DNA of 11,638 bases, from NCBI GenBank assembly GCA_030832365.1, contig JAURJF010000028.1:1-11638 (forward strand), given 5' to 3'. The stretch comes from Candidatus Nanopelagicales bacterium. GTDB taxonomy: Bacteria; Actinomycetota; Actinomycetes; Nanopelagicales; Nanopelagicaceae. Positions 1 to 5,779 of the stretch are shown piece by piece. The notes beneath the pieces were generated by a model, which was given only the letters and a program-made list of their open reading frames with translations, made no database searches and was not told the origin of the DNA. The position numbers were made by a program, and so were the translations under genes. Position 1 is the first letter of the stretch, and each line of letters starts with the position of its first letter.

Positions 1-981
1 AGAAGAGATTGGATTGATAGCACTTTAAATGGCTGGCAAGAGCTCACAAAACCTCTAGTTGATTCGATGTCAGCTGCTCTCTCATCAATGCTTGATCAAG
101 GGCTTGATGGGCAGGGCGAAGATAATGGAATCTCGATTCCTGGATTTGGTCCAATGTCGATCTCTAAATCAAGTATCAACGCCATCATGGCAACCTTTAT
201 GAGCTCACTTATCAGCACTCAATTAGGCCAGAGTATTGGGGCTCTATCAACCACAGTTACTGGCGCTAATGATGTAGCTCTTCCTTTAAGTAAAGATATT
301 AAGGCTCAATTACTTCCACAAAATGTTAGGGCTTGGGGATCAGGCCTTGAAATCCAAGAGGGTGAGATAAGAATTTATCTAGCATTAAGAGAGATTGCTG
401 CTGCTCGACTCTTTAAACAGAGCCCATGGCTTAGCGGATATATCGCAGAGGTAATCTCGGCCTATGGCAGTGGAATTCGCATTGATATAAGCGCTATTAC
501 ACAAAGCGCCCAAGATGCAATGGACTCTGGAGCAATTGATCCAAGTAATCCAGAATCAATGGCCTCTGCTCTATCAGGTGGTCTCTTTACTCCTGAAACA
601 TCTCCAGCTCAGAGCGCAGCTTTAGAAAAGTTAGAGACGCTACTTGCACTAATTGAAGGATGGATTGATGCAGTAGTTGTAAAGGCTGCATCAGATCGCC
701 TTCCATCGCTAATTAAATTAAGAGAGACTCAGGTAAGAAGGCGCGCTACCAATTCTCCAACTCAACAATTATTTGCAACACTTCTCGGCCTTGAAGTTTC
801 ACCAAGATTAACTAGAGAAGCTATTTCATTCTGGGAAAAGCTTGAGAAAATCGATTCAATCTCTGCAAGAGATAAAATCTGGGAAGAGGCATTCCTACTT
901 CCCACCGCATCTCAGCTATTAGATCCGGAAGGCTTTTCTAAGAGTCGAAAAATCCCTGATGATCTCTCAGGTTTGATTTAA
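1..981 (+). CDS. Zincin-like DUF2342 family protein, 5'-truncated, active-site histidines missing
   Basis: The frame is open from base 1, so the gene starts before the window; the first Met in view (67) is internal. The downstream part matches my memory of the actinobacterial 'zinc-dependent metalloprotease / putative hydrolase' family (PF10103, TIGR03624 type). I see a stretch ending in LLPQNV, an ALRE..ARLF...PWL helix, a GGLF.PE...Q segment, LLALIEGWIDAVV, ADRLPS, LRETQVRRRA, QLFATLLGLE and a terminal LLPTASQLLDP. The HExxH position reads REIAA (bases 388-402). The glutamate remains but neither histidine does, so zinc binding and proteolysis are unlikely as drawn. Relatives sit near ABC1 kinase genes in Actinobacteria, as here. 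The role is unknown; it may be a non-catalytic scaffold. I am confident of the family and less sure of the inactivation. Confidence 0.85.
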   Translation, partial: RRDWIDSTLNGWQELTKPLVDSMSAALSSMLDQGLDGQGEDNGISIPGFGPMSISKSSINAIMATFMSSLISTQLGQSIGALSTTVTGANDVALPLSKDIKAQLLPQNVRAWGSGLEIQEGEIRIYLALREIAAARLFKQSPWLSGYIAEVISAYGSGIRIDISAITQSAQDAMDSGAIDPSNPESMASALSGGLFTPETSPAQSAALEKLETLLALIEGWIDAVVVKAASDRLPSLIKLRETQVRRRATNSPTQQLFATLLGLEVSPRLTREAISFWEKLEKIDSISARDKIWEEAFLLPTASQLLDPEGFSKSRKIPDDLSGLI

Positions 982-1202
982 GAGAAAAAAGCGAAGACCC
1001 CGGTCGCACATTTCTTATCTGCCTTCCCCTTGCAGATATGAAAGAGTTTTCCGAGGTCTTCGTAGGCGCAAAGTACGACAGATAGATATAAATAATCAAC
1101 TTCAACTGGCGAGTTTTCCAACCCTAAAGACTCATCTACTCCTATAGAGTTTGCAGAGGTAATACCTTTTAGAAAGGTTGCGTTGTGGAAAACTTCATCC
1201 AA
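978..1202 (-). CDS. Doubtful small ORF (74 aa) filling the gap between two plus-strand genes
   Basis: A minus-strand reading frame with a TTG start fills almost exactly the space between the zincin-like gene and the metallopeptidase gene, overlapping the former by 4 bases and the latter by 18. The product would be 74 residues, with a hydrophobic middle and three cysteines in its C-terminal half. I recognise no family and see no good ribosome binding site before the TTG. Its 3' half coincides with the stem-loop at 991-1063, which is an alternative reason for this sequence to exist. In favour: a 203-bp gap is unusual in such a compact genome. Against: it would be the only minus-strand gene within the 1-4705 block, it has a rare start codon, and it is short. 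Confidence 0.25.
   Translation of the reverse strand: MDEVFHNATFLKGITSANSIGVDESLGLENSPVEVDYLYLSVVLCAYEDLGKLFHICKGKADKKCATGVFAFFS
991..1063 (-). other. Large imperfect stem-loop, candidate structured RNA or antisense terminator
   Basis: Base 992-999 (cgaagacc) pairs fully with 1055-1062. After one mismatch, 1001-1003 pairs with 1051-1053. A symmetric 7x7 internal loop follows, then 1011-1014 with 1040-1043, one mismatch, and 1016-1022 with 1032-1038, closing a 9-nt loop. That gives 22 Watson-Crick pairs in 71 nt. On the minus strand the outer stem is followed by six T's (985-990), as in an intrinsic terminator; on the plus strand no T-run follows. It could terminate a minus-strand transcript, or be a small RNA with its own terminator. 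I do not recognise an RNA family. Confidence 0.5.
1164..1178 (+). promoter_or_regulatory. Ribosome binding site of the metallopeptidase gene inside a small hairpin
   Basis: AGAAAGG (1171-1177) lies 7 nt before the GTG at 1185 and is the only good ribosome binding site near any start in this frame, so it fixes the start. Its AAAGGT (1173-1178) is complementary to ACCTTT (1164-1169) across a three-base loop. The same ACCT can pair instead with AGGT at 1157-1160, which would free the site. Confidence 0.45.
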
Positions 1203-1796
1203 GATGAAATCTTCGACGCTAGCCTGCCCCAGATGCGAGATGACGGCCAGAGAGCAGCTTCAGTAATCAAAATTCCACCAACTCCAAGCTCTAATGGAGC
1301 CGAGGTGAAGGTAATTAGAAGTACGCGGCGAAAGAAATCAATTAGCGCCTACCGCCAAGCAGGGGCAATCGTTATCTCAGTTCCAGCTCGCTTATCTAAG
1401 AGCGAGGTTCGCCAAGTAATTCCTGAGATGGTGAGCAAAGTACTCTCACTTGAGGCTAGGGAGAAGATAGACGAAGAAGATTTGTATAAGCGCGCACTAG
1501 AACTTCTTGCTAAGTATCTTCCAGAGTGCCCAGTTAAACCCCTCTCGGTCACCTGGCGCTCGATGAGCGAGCGTTGGGGCTCCTGCACCACAGTTGAGCG
1601 AAGTATCCGTATCTCAGAGCGTCTTAATGGCGCCCCTGGATATGTTCTTGACTATCTACTGGTCCATGAACTTATCCACCTGATGATTGCCGACCATGGC
1701 CCAGCCTTTGAGGCCCTTCTAGCTAGGTTTGAGCTTGGAAAAGAGGCTAGCGCCTACCTAGAGGGCTATGAAGCAGGGGTTCGAGCGGGTAATTGA
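1185..1796 (+). CDS. SprT/YgjP-like zinc metallopeptidase (HExxH, M48/DUF45-like)
   Basis: This 203-aa protein is usually annotated as an M48 family metallopeptidase of the YgjP/SprT-like DUF45 type. The C-terminal third carries the full active site: HELIH at residues 161-165, with H161 and H165 as zinc ligands and E162 as catalytic base, followed by the third ligand in the HGPAF motif at H171. The family hallmark RWGSC is at about 130-134, and the N-terminal RSTRRKKSISAYR segment is also typical. There is no signal peptide, so it should be cytoplasmic. The natural substrate of these proteins is not known. The GTG start is chosen from the AGAAAGG at 1171-1177; the next candidate, ATG 1233, has no ribosome binding site. 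Unlike the pseudo-zincin upstream, its catalytic residues are intact. Confidence 0.9.
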   Translation: MENFIQDEIFDASLPQMRDDGQRAASVIKIPPTPSSNGAEVKVIRSTRRKKSISAYRQAGAIVISVPARLSKSEVRQVIPEMVSKVLSLEAREKIDEEDLYKRALELLAKYLPECPVKPLSVTWRSMSERWGSCTTVERSIRISERLNGAPGYVLDYLLVHELIHLMIADHGPAFEALLARFELGKEASAYLEGYEAGVRAGN

Positions 1797-1800
1797 GCAG

Positions 1801-1826
1801 AAAAAATATCCCCATTGAGCGTGGGG
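1801..1826 (-). terminator. Hairpin with T-run on the minus strand, just past the metallopeptidase stop
   Basis: CCCCA (1810-1814) pairs with TGGGG (1822-1826) around a 7-nt loop. On the minus strand it runs into ATATTTTTTC; on the plus strand there is no T-run. It therefore looks like a terminator for antisense transcription, the same layout as the stem-loop after the zincin-like gene. Confidence 0.35.
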
Positions 1827-1860
1827 AGCGCCTGAGTTGAGGGTATGCGGGGGTATGGTG

Positions 1861-1907
1861 AGCCTATTCGCAGGCTATCCCAGCGCTGCGAGGATCGGAG
1901 GATAGCT
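1861..1907 (+). promoter_or_regulatory. Leader of the DUF5679 gene with competing hairpins over a strong ribosome binding site
   Basis: GGAGGA (1897-1902) lies 5 nt before ATG 1908 and fixes that start, rather than the upstream ATG at 1845. GCTATCC (1874-1880) is perfectly complementary to GGATAGC (1900-1906), which would cover the ribosome binding site. AGCCT (1861-1865) with AGGCT (1872-1876) forms an alternative hairpin that takes bases from the first. The two structures are mutually exclusive, as in translational switches. No known riboswitch motif is recognised. Confidence 0.4.
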
Positions 1908-2066
1908 ATGGCAGAGACATATAAAGGTGAGGCCTACTGCGTAAAGTGCAAGGCTAAGCGTGAATTCGAAGGAACCGTAAAGGTCTCCGAATCAGGCCGT
2001 CGTATGGCACAGGGCATCTGCCCAACCTGCGGCACTAAGGTCAATCGCATTTTAGGCAAGGCTTAA
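1908..2066 (+). CDS. DUF5679 small zinc-ribbon protein (52 aa)
   Basis: This 52-aa basic protein has two CxxC knuckles, C11/C14 (CVKC) and C38/C41 (CPTC), separated by a strand-rich segment. It is a single rubredoxin-type zinc ribbon matching the actinobacterial DUF5679 family in both length and pattern. The function is unknown; the fold suits binding of nucleic acid or a protein partner. The frame is open further upstream to an ATG at 1845, but the strong GGAGGA before 1908 and the family's MAETY-like beginning favour 1908. It follows the metallopeptidase gene on the same strand after 111 bp and is closed by its own strong terminator, so it is probably transcribed separately from the ThiF-like gene downstream. 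Confidence 0.88.
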   Translation: MAETYKGEAYCVKCKAKREFEGTVKVSESGRRMAQGICPTCGTKVNRILGKA

Positions 2067-2078
2067 ACCAGCTTTTAA

Positions 2079-2125
2079 AAATAGAGCGCTCGCAGCAATA
2101 GCTGTGGGCGCTCTATTTATTTTCT
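2079..2125 (+). terminator. Strong intrinsic terminator, probably bidirectional
   Basis: Base 2079-2089 pairs perfectly with 2108-2118 (11 bp). The stem continues inward through a G-T pair to 2091-2096 with 2101-2106 and closes on an AATA tetraloop, about 18 pairs in all. A T-rich tail (2116-2123) follows on the plus strand, and an A-run (2077-2081) gives a matching T-run on the minus strand. Confidence 0.9.
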
Positions 2126-2221
2126 CATCTAAATACTCTTAGTAAGTCCCGGGCATACCAAGTTACTTAGATACAAGCCCCCCTGCCCAGATCAGCGCCG
2201 CTGGCTTAACGCCTTCCCTCA

Positions 2222-3331
2222 ATGGTTATAGATGATCGCCCCCTTATGGAATCAAGGCCGGCAATTAAGAGCGCGCTTAGCATCTGGCTTGGCTCAAGCG
2301 GGGCTCAGGTATTTATCGGCTCGCCCTATAAATCCATCTGCCTACCAAGCCTCTGGTTTGGCATCTCAACTCGATTATTGCTGGAGAGTTTTAATGGCCA
2401 ATCAAGCCTTGAGCAGATTGGCAAGAAATGCGCCCTTACTATCTCTCAACTCCAAGCACTCGTTGATGAGCTACAAGCACATGACTTAATCGATCTAGAG
2501 CGAACCGCTATCTCATACTTAAAAAGATATGACCCTAGAGCTAAAGCCATTACACCTGTTACAGACCTTGAAGACTTCAATGAAGATATCGCTGCTCAAT
2601 CATTCATCAAACGCATGGAGATTGAATCTGAGGCAGCATCTCTTGCAAGAGGAGATATCGATGGGGGAAGAAGCGCAGTTATTAGTCGCCGTGATTTCTC
2701 AATCTTAATCTTTGGATATGGAAAAATTGTTAACTCGCTAGTTGGATCACTTAGCGCCTCAGGATTTACCAAGGTCTTAGTAATCAATCGTCTGCAGCAG
2801 AAATCTAGCGCTTTAAAGATTTTAGAGAGTGATCTCTCTGGCGGATATATCTCAAGAGCTGATATCGGTGCATCAAGAAAAGAGGTATTGGCAAGAGCTC
2901 GAAGTTCATCTGCGCTCTTTACTGAAGCTGCGCCAGTTATTTATCGACCAAGGCTAATAGTTAGCGTTGGCCCGCCAACGCCAGATGTATTACAGCGCTG
3001 GATCTCTGAAGGTAGTAATCACTTAATTATTGAGCCCCATTCATCAGCTGAAGTCCGCATCGGGCCATATGTAATTCCAGGAAAGAGCCCTTGTTATCGC
3101 TGTCTACAAATATCTAATGAAGAGATATCAAGTTCAGTAGAGAGAAGAGAAGTGGGATCAGCTCTTGCCCTTGTCTGCGCAGCGATAATCTGTCTTGAGG
3201 TTATTAGCCTTGCCTCAAGTGGGATAAGCCACTTTCTTGGAAAATCTATGATTTATTCAAACTCAAATTTTCATAATCCTAAAGTGGAGAGGTGGTCAAT
3301 TAATCCTGGCTGCGGCTGCAACTGGCGATAG
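2222..3331 (+). CDS. Degenerate ThiF/E1-like protein (ocin-ThiF / TOMM leader-binding type)
   Basis: This 369-aa protein belongs with actinobacterial proteins annotated as ThiF-family or 'TOMM precursor leader peptide-binding' proteins. Residues ~45-105 look like a winged-helix region. A Rossmann segment starts at about 160, with GYGKIV at 165-170 in place of GxGxxG. GPYVIPGKSPCYRC at 281-294 and the C-terminal NPGCGC give a probable zinc site of C291, C294, C364 and C366. The acidic residue and SNLNRQ segment that bind ATP in true E1 enzymes are not visible: the strand after the glycine loop ends in VLVINR. Adenylation activity is therefore doubtful, and a peptide-binding or structural role is more likely. 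No precursor peptide or YcaO partner is present in the window. No clear ribosome binding site precedes ATG 2222; ATG 2246 is an alternative. Confidence 0.75.
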   Translation: MVIDDRPLMESRPAIKSALSIWLGSSGAQVFIGSPYKSICLPSLWFGISTRLLLESFNGQSSLEQIGKKCALTISQLQALVDELQAHDLIDLERTAISYLKRYDPRAKAITPVTDLEDFNEDIAAQSFIKRMEIESEAASLARGDIDGGRSAVISRRDFSILIFGYGKIVNSLVGSLSASGFTKVLVINRLQQKSSALKILESDLSGGYISRADIGASRKEVLARARSSSALFTEAAPVIYRPRLIVSVGPPTPDVLQRWISEGSNHLIIEPHSSAEVRIGPYVIPGKSPCYRCLQISNEEISSSVERREVGSALALVCAAIICLEVISLASSGISHFLGKSMIYSNSNFHNPKVERWSINPGCGCNWR

Positions 3332-3356
3332 TTTCAATTCGCGCTATCTCTCAGGC

Positions 3357-3362
3357 TAGATA
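3357..3362 (+). promoter_or_regulatory. Possible -10 box for a leaderless ABC1 kinase transcript
   Basis: TAGATA lies exactly 5 bases before the GTG at 3368, the spacing expected if transcription starts on the first base of the start codon. No ribosome binding site is visible there. A TTTCAA-like -35 (3332-3337) is weak and distant. Leaderless mRNAs are common in Actinobacteria. Confidence 0.35.
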
Positions 3363-3367
3363 AGAAT

Positions 3368-4705
3368 GTGCAGGTGTCAGAGCAACTCCCCCAGGGAACT
3401 AGTAAGCGAAGCGCCAAGATGGCCAGTATTCCGCTATCCCTTGCTGGCCGCGGAGCCATTGGCTTTGGCCGCCAATTAATTGGCCAATCACCTGATTTTG
3501 CCTTTGCAGATCTGCAAGAAAAGACCGCTGAGCAGATTTTTAAAGTATTGGGAGAGCTAAAGGGCGGAGCAATGAAATTTGGCCAAGCTCTATCTGTCTT
3601 CGAGGCAGCACTTCCTGAAGAGATTGCTAAGCCTTATCGCGAGACGCTTGTAAAGCTACAGGAGGCTGCTCCCCCACTACCTGCAAGAGTTGTTCATAAA
3701 GTATTGGCAAAAGAGCTTGGCGAGCATTGGCGAGATAACTTTGCAGAATTTAATGACACCCCAGCAGCCTCAGCATCTATTGGCCAAGTTCATAAAGGGA
3801 TTTGGAAAGATGGTCGCGAAGTTGCAGTAAAGATTCAATATCCCGGAGCAAAAGAGGCGCTAATTTCTGATCTCAATCAGATTCAACGCTTTGCAAAGAT
3901 TTTCCAATTACTTCTTCCTGGCGTTGAGATGAAGCCATTGCTAGAGGAGCTTAAGGCAAGAATTATTGAAGAAGTTGATTATCGCTACGAGGCAAGTGCA
4001 CAGAGCGCCTGCTTTGAGGCCTATAAAGGCGATAGCGATATTGCAATCCCTGAAGTAATCATGGCAACTGATCGAGTACTTGTAAGCCAGTGGCTCGAGG
4101 GAACTCCGCTTTCAAAGGTCATTGCCGATGGCACACAAGATGAGCGAAATAACGCAGGTATTCGTCTCGCTCGTTTTCACTTCACCGCTCCAATGAAAGC
4201 AGGTTTATTACATGCAGATCCTCATCCTGGAAACTTTAGAGTCTTAAAAGATGGTCGTCTTGGCGCTCTAGATTTTGGCGCATGTAATCGTCTTCCTAAT
4301 GGATTTCCAGAGCCATTTAAACGCCTACTTAAAAACGCACTTGAAGGTGATGCAATTGCTTTATATAACGGCTTTAAAGAAGATGGCTTTATCCTCTCTG
4401 ATGTTGAGGTGAGCCCTGAGCTGGTTTTAGATTATCTACTGCCTCTAGTTGAGCCTTTAAGAACTGATTATTTCGCCTATAGCCGAGATTGGCTTAGAAC
4501 TCAGAGCGTGCGAGTGGGAGATCCTAGAAATCCAACTGCAAAGATTGGTTTCCAATTAAATCTTCCCCCTGAATATGTCTTGATTCATAGAGTCACTCTT
4601 GGAACAACTGGAATCTTCTGCCAATTAAGAGCTGAAGGAAATTTCAGAGATGAAGCTCTCTCCTGGTTTCCTGAGATAACCCCAAGCCATCTGCAGAAGA
4701 GTTAA
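3368..4705 (+). CDS. ABC1/UbiB-family atypical protein kinase (AarF-like)
   Basis: This 445-aa protein has all the hallmarks of the ABC1/UbiB (AarF, ADCK) family. KFGQ at residues 70-73 is the KxGQ motif. AASASIGQ at 133-140 is the alanine-rich loop that replaces the glycine-rich loop. VAVK has the ATP-binding lysine K155. EEVD at 201-204 is the ExD motif, DPHPGN contains D284, and DFG is at 302-304. Relatives support quinone or isoprenoid lipid metabolism through ATPase activity rather than ordinary kinase activity; mycobacterial homologues also lie near DUF2342-type genes. No C-terminal membrane helix is obvious. The GTG start lacks a ribosome binding site but fits a leaderless message (TAGATA at 3357-3362). 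The gene begins 36 bp after the ThiF-like gene and converges on the HNH nuclease gene. Confidence 0.93.
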   Translation: MQVSEQLPQGTSKRSAKMASIPLSLAGRGAIGFGRQLIGQSPDFAFADLQEKTAEQIFKVLGELKGGAMKFGQALSVFEAALPEEIAKPYRETLVKLQEAAPPLPARVVHKVLAKELGEHWRDNFAEFNDTPAASASIGQVHKGIWKDGREVAVKIQYPGAKEALISDLNQIQRFAKIFQLLLPGVEMKPLLEELKARIIEEVDYRYEASAQSACFEAYKGDSDIAIPEVIMATDRVLVSQWLEGTPLSKVIADGTQDERNNAGIRLARFHFTAPMKAGLLHADPHPGNFRVLKDGRLGALDFGACNRLPNGFPEPFKRLLKNALEGDAIALYNGFKEDGFILSDVEVSPELVLDYLLPLVEPLRTDYFAYSRDWLRTQSVRVGDPRNPTAKIGFQLNLPPEYVLIHRVTLGTTGIFCQLRAEGNFRDEALSWFPEITPSHLQKS

Positions 4706-4711
4706 GAGGGA

Positions 4712-5479
4712 TTAATTCTGCTTGAGGCAGGGCGGGTTAGATAAGATTCTTAATATTGCCTCTTTCTCTGCTCTTGTTAGCCAGAGGTTATATTTAACTT
4801 TTACCTCAACTTGTCTTGAAACATAATCACAGCGAAATGGCTTATTTGGTGGTAGCCAAGTTGCAGCGTCTCCATCTCTCTTCTGGCTATTTAGAGATCC
4901 TTTAACTGCAAGAAGATTTAGCGGGTCATTAGCAAAGCTCTTTCTAGTAGCAAGATCTGACTTAAAGATTCCAGTCTGCCAGGCATTAGATAGCGCAACA
5001 ACATGATCAATCTGCACTAGAGCGCTTGTCTTTTCTCCCCTTTGAAAATTAATACTTCCACCAGAGAATGGATCTGTAAGAATTCCAATTTCAACTATGC
5101 AATCTTTTGTTTTTGCCCTGAAGGTAATTTGAGTTAAATCTCTCTTTAGAATGTCATTTCTAGTATCACAGCCATTTCTATCAACATCTGCCCAGGCAGG
5201 GCCAAAAGCAGATCTTGAATATCCAGTCTTTGGCGCTCGACCTTTAACTGCCAGGCTTTCAATCGCCTTAATTGGATCAAACTCAGCCCCACTAGCAGAG
5301 GCAAGTTCAAGTAATTCAATCTGATATTTAGAGCCCTGTGATGCAATAGTGAAAGTAGTAATAGCAAGACTTCCAACGAGAATAATCGCTATTGCTGGAC
5401 AGGAAAAAGTTGCTCTGCATTTGAGCACTGGCGCTGACTTCAAAAGGCCAGAGAGAGCTTCCTGCCATTTGGAATTCAT
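4712..5479 (-). CDS. Exported or membrane-anchored HNH nuclease (DUF1524 type)
   Basis: This 255-aa protein has an N-terminal hydrophobic segment at about residues 28-47, preceded by basic residues: a signal anchor or uncleaved signal peptide. The C-terminal domain is the DUF1524/GmrSD-type HNH fold. It shows YSRSAFGPAW (87-96), then DxxGCDTRNDIL, then VQIDHVVALSNAW with the metal-binding D158-H159, then FANDPLNLLAV with N184, and finally DGDAATWLPPN (202-212). Family members carry this segment almost unchanged, so the active site looks intact. An exported nuclease could degrade external DNA for nutrients, defence or uptake; the window does not say which. Its 3' end meets that of the ABC1 kinase gene with six bases between the stops. 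Its start lies 90 bp from the tRNA-Lys gene on the opposite strand. Confidence 0.88.
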   Translation of the reverse strand: MNSKWQEALSGLLKSAPVLKCRATFSCPAIAIILVGSLAITTFTIASQGSKYQIELLELASASGAEFDPIKAIESLAVKGRAPKTGYSRSAFGPAWADVDRNGCDTRNDILKRDLTQITFRAKTKDCIVEIGILTDPFSGGSINFQRGEKTSALVQIDHVVALSNAWQTGIFKSDLATRKSFANDPLNLLAVKGSLNSQKRDGDAATWLPPNKPFRCDYVSRQVEVKVKYNLWLTRAEKEAILRILSNPPCLKQN

Positions 5480-5509
5480 GGCTTGATTCTCATGTATTTG
5501 CCTGAGAAA

Positions 5510-5538
5510 TTGGTATCTAAGGCGGTACTGGTTATAGT
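5510..5538 (+). promoter_or_regulatory. Promoter of the tRNA-Lys gene
   Basis: TTGGTA (5510-5515) and TATAGT (5533-5538) are separated by exactly 17 bp. Transcription would begin near 5545, about 25 nt before the mature tRNA. Both boxes fit the primary sigma factor consensus well. Confidence 0.75.
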
Positions 5539-5569
5539 GTGCTCCGCTTGATCACGACAAATGATCAAC

Positions 5570-5642
5570 GGGTTGTTAGCTCAGTTGGTAGAGCAGGTGA
5601 CTCTTAATCACCGGGTCGTAGGTTCGATCCCTACACAACCCA
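5570..5642 (+). tRNA. tRNA-Lys (anticodon CTT)
   Basis: All arms fold. The acceptor stem is GGGTTGT (5570-5576) with ACAACCC (5635-5641), with discriminator A at 5642. The D stem is GCTC/GAGC, the anticodon stem GGTGA/TCACC around loop CTCTTAA, and the T arm GTAGG-TTCGATC-CCTAC. The total is 73 nt, and CCA is not encoded. The loop gives anticodon CUU, hence lysine. The 3' half of this gene serves as the left copy of the 45-bp repeat that flanks the downstream cassette; the gene remains intact. Confidence 0.97.
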
Positions 5643-5645
5643 CTT
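5601..5645 (+). repeat. Left copy of 45-bp direct repeat (putative att core)
   Basis: This stretch runs from the first base of the anticodon loop to three bases past the tRNA-Lys discriminator base. It is identical, base for base, to 7881-7925. The match stops sharply at the stem/loop border on the left. Tyrosine recombinases often use exactly this tRNA segment as an attachment site. Confidence 0.9.
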
Positions 5646-5671
5646 ATGAGCGTATTTCTGCTCTAAAAAAA
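5646..5671 (+). terminator. Weak hairpin after the intact tRNA-Lys gene
   Basis: GAGC (5648-5651) pairs with GCTC (5660-5663) and is followed by an A-run rather than a T-run. It is similar to 7926-7943, next to the right repeat. It may help end or process the tRNA transcript, but the stem is short. Confidence 0.25.
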
Positions 5672-5764
5672 CCAAGTCTCCTAGGAAATCTCTTCGCAGA
5701 TATAGACTTACTTTCTCTAGTCGGACATCCTGTGGCGGGTTGTTGTACTCCTCTAGATGTTTAC

Positions 5765-5770
5765 GAGGGG
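5765..5770 (+). promoter_or_regulatory. Ribosome binding site deciding the TTG 5780 start
   Basis: GAGGGG lies 9 nt before TTG 5780, the codon that starts directly before a signal-peptide-like segment. Earlier in-frame codons run back into the tRNA gene and are not coding. Confidence 0.6.
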
Positions 5771-5779
5771 AATCGGCGA

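Noticed and set aside
1845..1907. N-terminal extension of the DUF5679 protein from ATG 1845
   Set aside because: The strong GGAGGA directly before ATG 1908 and the usual ~52-residue family length place the start at 1908.
5737..5744. GGGTTGTT inside the cassette as the missing 5' end of the second tRNA
   Set aside because: Only an 8-base match; following bases differ from the tRNA, and a chance match of this length in 2 kb is not rare.
5561..5779. N-terminal extension of the cargo protein reading through the tRNA-Lys gene
   Set aside because: The residues match the well-known false translation of a tRNA-Lys gene (LAQLVEQ...GSIP type). The real start is placed at TTG 5780, with a ribosome binding site and signal peptide.
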